NCBI RefSeq assembly: GCF_000208745.1
Contig: NC_030850.1
Span: forward strand, 14,848,626 to 14,912,625
Origin: Theobroma cacao
Lineage: Eukaryota; Streptophyta; Magnoliopsida; Malvales; Malvaceae
Length of the DNA: 64,000 nt
Direction: 5' to 3'
A program made the position numbers and the translations under genes. This document shows positions 22,707 to 33,995 of the stretch, one piece after another (position 1 is the first letter of the stretch; each line of letters opens with the position of its first letter). Under the pieces are notes generated by a model. That model was not told where the DNA came from and did no database searches. It was given only the letters and a program-made list of their open reading frames with translations.

Positions 22707-24605
22707 ATGAGTTACTCCACTCTAGCCGTTGTAGGAAACTTTACTTACCCGCCAAATTCAAATCCATATTCCTTCAACTCCACTCTACAAAGAAAAGAAT
22801 TCATTTCACTCTTAAAAAATTGCAAACGCATCAACCAAACCCTACCAATACATGCCAAAATCATTAGAACCGGCCATGACCAAGATCCTTTTATCCTCTT
22901 CGAGCTTCTTCGTCTTAGCTCCACCTTCCACTCCATTAACTATGCCTCCAAGATTTTTCAACAAACACATAACCCAAATGTGTTCCTCTACACTGCTCTC
23001 ATTGATGGGTTTGTTTTGGCTGGTTCTTACTCTGATGGCATTAGCCTTTATGTTCAAATGATTAATCGATTTATCGTGCCGGATAAGTATGTGATCAGCT
23101 CTGTTTTGAAAGCTTGTGGGTCTCATTTTGCCTTGAGAGAAGGAAAAGAATTTCATTGCCAAGCTTTGAAACTTGGGTTAAGCTCGAATAGATCGATAAC
23201 CATGAAGCTGTTGGAATTCTATGGGAAGTGTGGGGAATTTGACAATGCAAGGAAGGTGTTTGATGAAATGGTGGAGAGAGATGTTGTCGCGTCAACAATA
23301 ATGATTAATTGTTATCTTGATCATGGACTGGTTGAGCAGGCAATTGAGGTTTTCGATCGGGTACGGATTAAGGATACTGTTTGCTGGACTGCAATGATTG
23401 ACGGGTTGGTCAGGAATGGGGAGATGAATAGGGCTTTAGAGATGTTCAGGGAAATGCAAAAAGAGAATGTGAGGCCTAATGAGATCACTATTGTTTGTGT
23501 TTTGTCTGCTTGTTCACATCTGGGAGCGTTAGAGCTTGGAAGATGGGTTCATTCTTACATGGGGAAAGAGCATGGGATAGTGCTTAGTCATTTTGTGGGG
23601 GGAGCATTGATCAATATGTATTCGAGGTGTGGTGATATCGATGAGGCAGAACGAGTTTTTGCAATGATGAAAGAGAGAAATGTGATTACGTATAATTTGA
23701 TGATTTCAGGGCTTGCGATGCACGGGAAGAGTATTGAGGCTATTGAGATTTTTCAAGTAATGATTAAGAAAGGGCTTTTGCCAACTGGTGTTACCTTTGT
23801 TGCTGTTCTGAATGCTTGTAGTCATGGAGGTTTGGTAGATTTTGGGTTTGAGATTTTCCTCTCTATGACTAGAGATTATGGGATTCAGCCACAGGTTGAG
23901 CACTATGGATGTATTGTTGACCTTCTTGGTCGTGTAGGCCGTCTTAAAGAGGCTTTTGATTTTATTAGAAGCATGAAAATAGCACCAGATCATGTCATGT
24001 TGGTGGCTTTTCTAAGTGCTTGCAAAATCCATGGAAACCTTGAATTAGGAGAGCAAGTTGCGAGAATCTTAGTAAATCATGGAGTTGTAGATTCTGGGAC
24101 TTACATTCTGCTATCAAATGTTTATGCTTCATTAGGGAAATGGAAAGAAGCGGCTCATATCAGGGCAAAGATGAAGGAGGATGGAATACAAAAAGAACCA
24201 GGTTGTAGTTCCATTGACGTGAATAATGAAATCCACGAGTTTCTTCTGGGAGACCTAAGGCACCCTCAAAAGGGAAAAATCTATGAGAAGTTAGAGGAAT
24301 TGAACCAAATATTAAGAGAAGCTGGATATACTCCGGCAACAGAGGTTGTTCTGCATGATATTGAAGACTGGGAGAAAGAGCAGGCTTTAGCAATACATAG
24401 CGAGAGGCTTGCAATATGCTATGGTCTAATCTCTACTAAACCATTTACCACAATAAGGGTTGTGAAGAACTTAAGGGTTTGTGATGATTGCCACTCAACG
24501 ATCAAGCTCATTGCTAAGATTACTAGGAGGAAAATTGTGGTGAGGGATCGCAGAAGATTCCACCACTTTGAGAATGGGAATTGTTCTTGTGGAGATTACT
24601 GGTGA
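22707..24605 (+). CDS. OTP80: PPR protein, PLS-DYW class, OTP80 orthologue
   Basis: This intronless gene encodes 632 residues from the ATG at 22707. The frame is open slightly further upstream but without an ATG. Tandem P/L/S pentatricopeptide repeats run from about residue 60 to 470 (for example DTVCWTAMIDGLVRNGEMNR and DIDEAERVFAMMKERNVITY). E/E+ motifs and the PG box (IQKEPGCSSIDVNNEIHEF) follow, then a complete DYW deaminase domain: HSE at about 564-566, CDDC at about 592-595, and the end NCSCGDYW. The repeat tract matches, from memory, Arabidopsis At5g59200 (OTP80), including IHAKIIRT-HDQD and ALELGRWVHS. OTP80 is needed for C-to-U editing of the plastid rpl23 transcript. The product therefore probably acts in plastids, the PPRs choosing the RNA site. 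The N-terminus before the repeats is short, and any transit peptide is weakly defined. Confidence 0.9.
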   Translation: MSYSTLAVVGNFTYPPNSNPYSFNSTLQRKEFISLLKNCKRINQTLPIHAKIIRTGHDQDPFILFELLRLSSTFHSINYASKIFQQTHNPNVFLYTALIDGFVLAGSYSDGISLYVQMINRFIVPDKYVISSVLKACGSHFALREGKEFHCQALKLGLSSNRSITMKLLEFYGKCGEFDNARKVFDEMVERDVVASTIMINCYLDHGLVEQAIEVFDRVRIKDTVCWTAMIDGLVRNGEMNRALEMFREMQKENVRPNEITIVCVLSACSHLGALELGRWVHSYMGKEHGIVLSHFVGGALINMYSRCGDIDEAERVFAMMKERNVITYNLMISGLAMHGKSIEAIEIFQVMIKKGLLPTGVTFVAVLNACSHGGLVDFGFEIFLSMTRDYGIQPQVEHYGCIVDLLGRVGRLKEAFDFIRSMKIAPDHVMLVAFLSACKIHGNLELGEQVARILVNHGVVDSGTYILLSNVYASLGKWKEAAHIRAKMKEDGIQKEPGCSSIDVNNEIHEFLLGDLRHPQKGKIYEKLEELNQILREAGYTPATEVVLHDIEDWEKEQALAIHSERLAICYGLISTKPFTTIRVVKNLRVCDDCHSTIKLIAKITRRKIVVRDRRRFHHFENGNCSCGDYW

Positions 24606-25070
24606 TTAAAAATGAAAAAAAAAAATATCTGGCTGTGATTAGTCAAAAGAAGACCTCAGCATGAGGATTGAGTAGAGCTTCAGTTTGTTCACCATTGCTT
24701 ATAACATTTGTATGTTGACTATAGCTTGTACAGGTAGTGTGATTAAGTAACGTCTGTATTTTGTCAACAATTGTAAATCCAAGGGGTTCAATGTTCATTA
24801 TCAATGATAAGAAAAGAAGAAGAAAAAGTTATGCAACAACTACAAATATATGGTCATTTTCTATTCTCATTGTTGGATATGAATATGAATTTCGTTGTTG
24901 TTTTCCGATGTCACAACAAGAATGCATCACCCATTGGAAGATCTTGTTAAGTGGGATCCACCACTAATTAATCAGAACCGTAAGATAACATAATCTTTTT
25001 GCGTGAAACGAGGAATTCCCTCCTAATATACGTACGAGAGGGGTATAACTGTCGTTTTCAAGGTTTTCTA
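24606..25070. other. 3' flank of the PPR gene, no further gene seen
   Basis: The stretch probably contains the 3' UTR and polyadenylation region. The short frames in it match nothing I know. Confidence 0.4.
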
Positions 25071-25345
25071 AAGTAAGAGGTAAGCAAAAGTTAGTTAATT
25101 GAATTAATTGATCAAATTCAGGATATGTTAATTTAGTTAAATTAATTAAGTCGTTTAAAAAATTTGGTTAAATCCATTAAACTGGGTCAATTCTGTTAAA
25201 AAATTTTAAAACCTGCTAATCAACTTAATCGATTTTGAATTTAATATGTTTTAAAGGTTTTTGTTTTTACACGTATGCATTCACACAGTTTTTTGTACTT
25301 ATATATGAAGAAAGGGTTTAAATTTGATCATCAAGACATCAAACA
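25071..25345 (+). repeat. Left arm of a long inverted repeat (partner 31921-32200)
   Basis: The sequence GGTAAGCAAAAGTTAGTTAATTG onward, rich in TTAATTGAATTAATTGA words, recurs in reverse complement at 31921-32200, down to the inner TATATATGAA...AAATTTGATCATCAA. The arms are diverged and carry indels. They look like the two ends of one older element that was later split by the LINE at 26097-31920. Confidence 0.6.
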
Positions 25346-25422
25346 ACAAAAAATAAAATAAGAGTAATAAATTACATAATCTCATTACTATTTTATTTTT
25401 TTTATTTCAAAATTTTTATAAT

Positions 25423-25490
25423 GATATATATATATATATATATATATAATATCTAANNNNNNNNNNNNNNNNNNNNNNNNNNNNNNNNNN
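25423..25490. other. TA microsatellite and 34-base assembly gap
   Basis: A (TA)n run ends in ATATCTAA at 25456 and is followed by 34 undetermined bases (25457-25490). The gap probably reflects the difficulty of assembling a palindromic, TA-rich site. Confidence 0.95.
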
Positions 25491-26030
25491 ATATAATACA
25501 TGGCTATATTAAAAATTTCCAATGCAAAAAAAGTCAATTTACATAGTAAATCTTTCTTTAGACATGAATATCGTTGATATAATCATATCAAACATCTATA
25601 TAAAATTAAGCATAATGCAAAATATAATGATAACTATATGAAAATTTAAATTATTAATATAATAAAATAACTTATTAATATGGTAATTTAATTAACATTT
25701 AATATATTACAGTATATTATACTATAGTAATACAATATTACTTATTATATTAAAATAGTAGCTTATTAATATACTCATATAGTAATATACTAAATATTAC
25801 TATACTATATATTATACTATAGTAATATGGTATAACTTTTATTATATTATTAATATGAATTTGGTATTTGTTTTTGGATGTTCTGTACTGTTTGTAATCT
25901 CTATATAATAAGAAATTTTGATATAGCTGTCATTGTATTTTGCATTATGTTTAATTTTATATGATTATATCAATGATATTAATGTCTAAACAAGGATTTA
26001 TTGTATTGAAAAGTTGAATATGGGCATGGA
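25491..26030. mobile_element. MITE-like element with long inverted ends
   Basis: The sequence from CATGGCTATATT through TTTAGACATGAATATCGTTG and AATTAAGCATAATGCAAAAT (to about 25650) is repeated in reverse complement at about 25905-26030. The core of about 250 bp is almost pure AT. No coding capacity. The left end is lost in the assembly gap, so no target duplication can be read. Confidence 0.6.
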
Positions 26031-26399
26031 TTATATATTTATCTACAAATAAAACTTGAAATTCAACAAAAATGAAAATACTAATTGGATTATGTGTTTT
26101 TTTTTTTTGGGATAAGCAAGATATGTATATTTCATATGCAAAAGAGCCAAAAATGATACAAAAGGAGGAGTAGTGGATAACAAAAGGAAGTTCAACTTCA
26201 CTCCACAATAACTGATCTTGCTTGGTTAACTAGCAGGTAAAGGGAGAAACAAAAACCCGTACAAAGGGGTCAATCCAACGAGGATCAAACTCAAGCCTAG
26301 CAAGGTTCATCCAAATAAAAAGTAGCAGGAGGAAAAACTCAAAAGACAAAAGGAACATAGCAATCGATAGGAACCCATAAGCACAACCAGAGGAAAATT

Positions 26400-29300
26400 A
26401 TTTGTTCACACAAATCCAGAGCAAAGGTTGTGAGTTGTGAGTTGTGAGCGTGACAAACTTTTTTTGGCCAGGTGATCTGCTTTGTCATTAGCAAATCTAG
26501 GAATATGGTTAATATCCCGGTTTCCGACTGTACAAAGAATCTTAAGGATTTTCATAATTAACGGCCTTAATTTCCATGGAACTTCAGATGGCTTTTTGAG
26601 CCAGTCAATGACGTTTTTGGAGTCCTAGTCAGTCAATAAAGAATGGGAAGAGCACCACCTTAAAGCTGCAAAAATCGTTGCAGCTTCATTGATAGCAAGC
26701 AATTCAGCATTACTGGCACAAGTAACCTTTCTTTGCGAGTGTCTCTTTTACAGCCAAACGACCTCTCACGAGCTGCCAGCAAAAGATCTTGATTTTGAAA
26801 AGAGCTAAACTAGACCATATCAACTTCCAGTGATTAACACTATGGGTATTAGTGAGCATGACTTGTCGACAAAAAGATTTGGAGGTACAGTTGGCTTGAA
26901 GGGTCCATTTCCAAATGAGTTTATGAGGCAAGACTTTATCCATAACTTGATTATCCAAGATTGAGTTAAAATAGTCCCACTGCTCACACTCCCAAGCAAA
27001 GATGCATCTCTAAAGTTCAATTTTCCAAGCCCAATTATTCTCGGACCATTCATCAAATTCACAAAATTTCCCATCTTTTTTAAAGAGCGAGAACAAAGAC
27101 TCTTGGAAAAACATATTTGAGAATGAAGCATTCGATCCATTCTGTCTTACTAAAAGTCGATTTTACTACCATCACCCAAAAAGAGATGGGTGCCCTCCTA
27201 AACAAAATTGCCATACTCACATCTCCCATAAAGAGGCTTGGTTGTATTTTTCCACATGGAAGAGGCTTTATTGTTGCCGTTAGGACTCGGAGTAAGGCTG
27301 TTGTGACCTAATCCCAGTTTAACGTCAACAATCTACCTCCAAAAACTTCCTGATTCATTACCATACCTCCATAACCATTTGTTGAGAAAAACCCTGTTTT
27401 TGAGTCCAAGTTCGATCATCCAAAGTCCACCAAAATCTTTATAATTACACACATTAGCCCATTTGACGTGATGCAATCTACGAACCAGATTAGGACCACC
27501 CCATAAGAACCTCTTTTGGATATTTTCAATGGGTTTCTTGACTTTTACCAACTTCTGGAAAAGAGACATGAAGAAAAGAGGCATGTTGTTCATGACAGAT
27601 CTCAACAAAGTAACTCGCCCACAAATATATAACACTTTAGCTTTCCATGCTGCTAATTTACTTTCTAACTTTTGTATGAGAGGCTGTCAGATGGTGATAG
27701 AGCTAGCTGGGACACCGAAAGGAAGTTTAAGGTAAGATGACAGAAGAGTCTCAAGTTGGTAGCCAACAAGATCAGCCCACTACCTTGTCAACTGTTGATC
27801 CAGTCCCACAATATAAAAAGCTCTTTTGAAAATTAATTTTAAGGCTAGAGACAACTTGAAAACATCTAAGTAATCATTTAGTATTAAAGAGAAAGATAGG
27901 ATCTAGGTCACAGATGATTACCATGTCATCAACGTATTGCAAATAGGTCACATTAACTTCTAAGGAGCCAACTTCAATTCCTTTTATGGGTTGCAGATCA
28001 GCAACTTTAAACAACATGGCACTAAGAACTTCAACCACACTATTAAAAAGCAGAGGTAAGAGAGGACATCTTTGACATAGCCTTTTCTTCATGTGAACCT
28101 CTTTAGAAGGCGAGCCATTAACAAGAACAAACACTATGGTAGTGGTGGCACATGATCTAACCCACATACGCCATTTGTTTTCAAATCCCATCGTCTTCTT
28201 AGCGAAATCAAGAAAATCCCAAGAGAAGCTATCAAAAGCCTTTTCAAAATCAACTTTGAGAAAGATCCCACATTTGCTATTCTTCTTTATGGAGTCAATC
28301 ATTTCATTGGCGATGAAAGCACAATCAAGGAGCTGTTTTCCTTTGACGAAGGCAAATTGGTTAACCTTACAACCTCATCAATAACTTTTTGTAGTTGAAG
28401 AGCTAAAGCTTTAGTAATAATCTTGTAAATGTAACCAATAAGACTAATAAGGCAGAAGTCATTCAGAGAGCTTCTATTGTCTTTCTTAGGCACCAAAGTG
28501 ATAAAAGAAGCATTGATCATTTTGCCTTTAATCCTAAAGTTCTAAATTCGATGACAAAATCCATCACATCATTTTTGATGACCTTCCACTATTTTTTGAC
28601 GAACCAAAAATTGAAACTGTTAGGGCCTAAGGTTTTGTTACCTTTACAACTATCAATGGCATCCTAGATTTCCTGCTCAGATAAAAGAGAATCGAGGAAA
28701 GCAACGGACTGTTCTTTGACAATGGCAACAAGGCAGTTAAGCTCCCTCAATCTCACCAAAGTTCGATGGTTGTAGATATCTTCAAAATGACAAGCTACCA
28801 CTTCTTTAATTTCAACCAAATCAGTAAGTTCCCTACCAGGATAGTTAAGATTAACAATATAGTTAGATCTTCGCCTGGAAGACGCTACATTATGGAAGTA
28901 GCGCATGTTACGATCCCTCTCAAGAAACCACTTAATTCGGGATTTTTTGTGCCTTGCTTTCTCATCAATTCTTAAAAGTCTCTAAAGCTCGCTTTTCTTC
29001 TCAATAAGATTTTTCCTCAACCTAACATCAGAATTTCCTTACTAGATGTTGACTTCAATGCTATGAAATTCAGCTTTAAGTGTACGAATCACAACACTCA
29101 TGTTCCCAAATATCCTCTATTACCATTACCTAATAGGTTGTTTGATACCCCTCAATCTGAGCCAAATCGCTTTCGACTTGCCTATAAACCTTTTTGTCTC
29201 GTGCCATGCCTCTAAAAACATGTCACTGAAAGAATGCTCCTCCAGCCAATGGTTGTAAAATCGAAAAGGGTTTGGGCCCCAATTAAACTTTTCAAGACAA

Positions 29301-29997
29301 ATCATGAACGGGTTGTGATTAGATATAGATGCCGAAAGACAAAGTTAAACTAAACCCGACCACTTCTCCATTAACTCAACCACAATAAGGAACTTGTCTA
29401 GTTTATTGAAAGAAACACCTTCTCGACATTTGGCCCAAGTGAAGCTACTACAATTCAATGGCATGTCCAAAAGTTCTGTCTCCTGAATAAAATTGCTGCA
29501 CTGAATTAGAGTATTTTCAACAACATTGCACCCAAATCTTTTTTTAGTGCATTTTACTATATTAAAGTCATTGCCAATAACTCAGGCAATGTCCCATACC
29601 CTGATGGCTTGAAGAAGTTTTCCCCAAAAAGAGACTGTTCACCCTCAACGTTAAGACCATAGATATTTCCAATGCCAACAAAATCATTAAGACCTTAAAT
29701 TGTACTTTTAATGAAAATGAACCTTCTAGTTACCACTAATTCCTGAACTTTAAAATAATCATCTCTCTACCAAGTGATTAAGCCACCTAAAGCTCCATTA
29801 GCATTGGAAGCAATCCAACCACATGTCCTTCTTCTTCAGATTCTATCAACAATTCCTAAATCAACATTCTATGATTTTGTCTCCTAAAGCAATAAGAAAT
29901 TTGGCTTGTGCTTTAATGAAAGGCATTGCACAACACGTTTTTTCTTAGGTCTCCCAATACCTCGTATATTCCAAGAAATAATAGTCATGTAAGATGG
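26400..29997 (-). pseudogene. LINE ORF2: endonuclease, reverse transcriptase, zf-RVT, RNase H
   Basis: The frame opens MTIISWNIRGIGRPKKKRVV at about 29985, the start of the exonuclease-endonuclease-phosphatase domain. The catalytic E of LQE survives only beside a stop (LLL*ETKS), and SNHN remains near 29310. The RT core follows in pieces: FITLVPKKDNRSSLNDFCLI (28480), GIFLKVDFEKAFDSFSWDFL (28250), LQYVDDMVIICDLD (27930; family form is FADD) and RVTLLRSVMNNMPLFFMSLF (27615). A zf-RVT unit (KLIWKWTLQANCTS...FKIKIFCWQLVRGRLAVKET, about 26720-26910) and an RNase H part with RFANDKADHLAKKS (about 26470) close it. Several stops and frame changes make it non-functional. Confidence 0.85.
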
Positions 29998-30049
29998 TAA
30001 TGAACATACACACTAACAAAAAAGATGAAAATTGCAACATAGCTAAAAC

Positions 30050-31915
30050 AAACAAACAACCTAAAATAAAGATCAAACATTTCTTTCATCAATTCTAATA
30101 AATACACTAACCATGTCTGAATCATCATGTTCAAAAACCATACCAACCTTTTTTCTCCAATGTGTTAGTAGCTTCTTTAATAGTTATTGAATTTCTCATG
30201 GCGATGTCATCACTAGTAATATGTTCATTTAACCTTCAAGCGATCTCAAATCTTCTTTACCTCCCCCTTGTGAGGCATTTCTCCTAGACCCTCTTCCTTT
30301 TCCATGCCTTGTGCCAGCCCGGGTCATATTCTATCTGGAACGAACGACAGTGGTGGACTCCACTTCACTAGTTTTTTCATCACCTAAATTTTCAACACAA
30401 GTGTTTTCCTCACACACCAGGTTTATGATAACTAATTTAGGCTCGTCCGTTTCAATGGTGGGAATCACAACTGCCGTAGCCTCTTAAAGTAAGAAATTCA
30501 TCCAAGTCACCATTACCACTTCTCAAGAATCGTTAACTTAGGCCTCAACATGCCGCTCAGCTTCTTTATCGCTTAGTTCGGAAGGGTGAATAGGCTTTAT
30601 GGTGCTACAAATCAGTTGAAACGAAGTTTGCTCCTTCACAATGCCATCAAACAGTGCAAAAGTCGCTTGACTCAATAGCTCCAATTCTGACAAGCAATGG
30701 TGTTCCTCAATTGAAGCCTTGGCCATCACCCTTGTCAGATGAGAACAACATCGTCATAAAGATCGAGGGACTTCTTCACAAGTATTAGACAATCTTCAGA
30801 TCTACCCCATGGGCTTGAAGAGGCATTGGATTCAGACTTTTCAAATAAGTAAAGCCTAATTGGGCACTTGAGATTGACTTTTGATTGGTGAATGCAGTGA
30901 TGACATAATGAAAATGGGCTGATGTTAAGATCAAAGGTGGGCTTGGTTCTGTTAACCACAGGCTCGACATCACTATGCACTCCTTGATTCCAATTGCATT
31001 ACGCACTTAACTCTTTCAATTCAAAATTCAATTTTTCATATGGAAAAGATAAGTTAGCCTTTACCCTTTAGGGGAACATGTCGGTTGAGTCTTCCTGAGT
31101 GGATGTCCGGTTAAGAAGCTTGCTTTTGGAACAGTTTTTGGTGGCTTCTAATAGTGCCTTTGCCCTTTCATTGGACCTCAAATCCACACTAAATCTCAAA
31201 ACCATCCTAGATCCATTAATAGTAACCTTTTTCCAAGCATGAATAACCACATCCTTGTCTGCCATGATAAGAACACTTGCATAATCCAATCGCTCCAAAC
31301 GACTGCTGGTATTGTTAATTTTAATGACTCGTCCCCATAAATTACTAATTTTCCTGAACATAGGATCACACCAGAAATGAAGAGAAAAATTCTCAATTTT
31401 AATCCAATTGCTTTTTTATCACCTTCAACAGCCACAGTTAACAATGTGATGCTAAAAAACGATGGCTTGAATAGTTCAGGATAATCGGCAAGGATGATCT
31501 TTATTTCTTCCAAGTCCCCGAAAATGAACATGGCCTTAAGAAAACCATAAGAATGAATAGTCATAGGAATACCTTGCTGACACAAGCTAGATTGAATGAA
31601 ATTCAGAAAGGTACCCTCTTTCAAGATAGCAATGGCACTTTTTTTGGTCCATTCAATTTCTTTATCTGAAATGGACACAATGAGATCAACAGGCTAGGAA
31701 TTTGCTTGTCAAGGGATACCCTTGCTAGGGTAGGATTTTGAAGATCTCTGTTCACCAAGCCTTTGAGGAAAATTTCTTTAAATGTTCTTTTGGACCTTAA
31801 CTCACTTTACCAATAACAACTTCCTTGCCTAAGATTCCAGGCCTCTTAGAGATGGTTCTATTCACCATGATATTTCGACCATCCAGATTAACACCATTCC
31901 CCTGAACAACAGCTT
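30050..31915 (-). pseudogene. LINE ORF1 (gag-like, DUF4283 type)
   Basis: In broken frames this gives IMVNRTISKRPGILGKEVVI (about 31850), IHSYGFLKAMFIFGDLEEIK (31540), FRKISNLWGRVIKINN, ERLDYASVLIMADKDVVIHA (31260) and a basic, S/T-rich tail. LKAMFIFGD and WGRVIKIN-T-LDYA are hallmarks of the nucleic-acid-binding ORF1 of plant L1 elements. Frameshifts and stops are frequent. Confidence 0.75.
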
Positions 31916-31920
31916 CGTGC

Positions 31921-32200
31921 AATTGATAATGCAATTTGAGCCTTTAATTTATATATGAGTATGAAAAAAATTATGTAAATGCATACATGCAAGAATGCTT
32001 TTTAAAAAAATATGAAATCCAAATTTGGTTTACTTGGTTAACTGACTTCAAACTTTTTTAAATGAATCAATCCAATTTAATTGACTTCCTTAATTGATTT
32101 AACCACATTTATTGAATTAATTGACCCAAATTAATTGAATTTTGTTAATTAATTCAATTAAGTCAGTTTTAATTGACTTTTGCTTACCCTTAAACCACTT
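31921..32200 (-). repeat. Right arm of the long inverted repeat
   Basis: Reverse-complement partner of 25071-25345. The outermost shared word is GGTAAGCAAAAGT (read on the minus strand from about 32190). Only the LINE and the MITE-like element separate it from the left arm. Confidence 0.6.
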
Positions 32201-32639
32201 TAAATATTATTTCTTGTGTGCTTTTTTTTTCTTTGCCAATAAAGTGGATTTCATTAATAACTGCTATAGGTAGTGAGGAGTTAGTGTGACCTAAGTACAA
32301 CATAGAAATGCAAGCACCCAACTAACTAACATACAAAATTCATCAATACAAATGCGGACAAATAATTGGTAGAGCTAGTATGGACATGAAACCACATCTA
32401 ATAGGCTAAGTTACATATAGAAGATGTGAAACATATATAAGAGAGAAAAGTAATGACAAAGCTACCACCATTTTGAAAGCATTGGTGAGAACATAATCTC
32501 ACACTTTCACCATTTTAGATAGCATGTTTGTAAAAGAATTACCTTCCCATAGAGTGTTGAAAATAATCCTCTGAGAGCAACTTGAAGTGCGTCAATCTCA
32601 TTTAACACATGCCAAATGTTCTAAGGACAACCCATCTTT

Positions 32640-33080
32640 TCCTTCAAATTGAGCATCGTGTTGAAGTCTCCTATACATAACTAGCATTTCTTGAATGACA
32701 ACTTAAGCCCAATTTGTTCATTCCATAAAGCTTGTTTATCGTCAACATCATAGGGTGCATATACATTGACAATGTTACATGAAAAGTGAACAATCCATGT
32801 GCTCTGCAAGAGAATAAATTTGCTCCAAGCAGTTGTTAAATTTTACATGAAAAGGGACTTATTGCATATTGTAATTATACCATCGGACCTCTTATCTATT
32901 TCTAAATATAACCACTCTAGATTGCTCATTGCCCATAATCTTTCCATTACTCTATCCACATTTTCAGATAGCTTTTTCTCTTGGAGATGTACTATCTTTG
33001 GTTTGCTTACAAAAGTAGCTTTCTTTAACATCCTTGTCTTGGTAGCATTACCCGAACCCTTTACATTCCGAGTCATTAAA
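32640..33080 (-). pseudogene. LINE endonuclease fragment
   Basis: It reads LMTRNVKGSGNATKTRMLKK, then KPKIVHLQEKKLSE, SNLEWLYLEIDKRSDGIITI, IVNVYAPYDVDDKQALWNEQ and LCIGDFNTMLNLKEKMGC (about 32650), the N-terminal two thirds of an L1 endonuclease. LQE, VYAP and GDFN are kept. One stop precedes LCIGDFN. After EKMGC the family's next region is absent. Confidence 0.8.
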
Positions 33081-33282
33081 TGCATTGTGAGGGAAAAGTG
33101 ACCTATAATAATAGATTGACCAAGGCAAATATATTCCAAAATAGCTCAATTAGTTTAGCATATACAGCATGAAATGACGACCCATTTGGCTATTTTCTAA
33201 ATTTTGCCCAAAATGTGATTTTCTAGGTAGTTTGGTGTGGGCTCAAGCTTTAAACTAGTTTTCCAAATATCTTCATCTTCTT

Positions 33283-33530
33283 TTAAAATAATTCATTTCG
33301 GTGGCTAATATCAACATTAAAAAAGGTAGAGGCTAAAGATGGACTGTTCGGGTTTGGTGGGCATGTCTTCTTGGTGAGACCTTTAATCCCCTTCTTCCTT
33401 AATTTCTTAAATTTCCTTGTAGTTTTTGCAAGTATCCCTTCTTCAAGAAAATCTACCAAGCACAGCTCATCAAGGTGATCTTCAGAGTTAGTTGTTTTAG
33501 TCGTTTCCAAATCTGCATGTTTTTAATGGG
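33283..33530 (-). pseudogene. LINE ORF1 C-terminal piece
   Basis: A short frame (ETTKTTNSEDHLDELCLVDF, then a basic KFKKLRKKGIKGLTKK) lies just 5' of the endonuclease frame of the same LINE, where the low-complexity, basic tail of ORF1 is expected. Identification is by position and composition only. Confidence 0.4.
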
Positions 33531-33995
33531 TGTTCAAAAAAGAACTTACAAGGCTACTAGTTTGCAAGTAGTGTAGTTGCAACTGCTAGTTTGTGGGTGA
33601 GGATAAAACATGTCAAAAGCATTTAAGAGAAATAGGTCAACTTGACAATTGAGTTCTATCACCAAGTGGGATTAGGGCGGGTTAAACTGGTTAAACACCA
33701 AATTGGTTTAGGTATTTAATTGGGCATGTGGTTAGCAAAGGGACCTAAGTTTTCCATTATAAGTCCAAAATTTTTAATAAAATTAGAGCATGGGCCTACC
33801 TTTCCACATAGACTTGAATCAAGTCCGTTGTAAGCAACTGGTTTATATTGTGCGTAACTGGGTTTGTAGCATCAGCAATTAAACTTGGGCCTTGGCATGT
33901 TGGGCTTAGGTAAGGCACATTGTTGAGTTGCGAGAGCATCTGGGCCAAGCATGGGCTCATGTAGCTTCAATTGTGTCATCGTTGGGCTCACTTAT

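Larger units (their letters stand above)
26097..31920 (-). mobile_element. L1-type LINE retrotransposon, near full-length but dead
   Basis: The element reads leftward. A poly-A tail is visible as 12 T at 26097-26108. From 3' to 5' it holds RNase H, zf-RVT, reverse transcriptase, endonuclease and ORF1. AATTGGATTATG (26083) at the 3' side and AATTGATAATG (31921) at the 5' side look like a worn target duplication. Stops and frameshifts are scattered throughout. It lies inside the inverted-end element whose arms are at 25071-25345 and 31921-32200. Confidence 0.85.
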
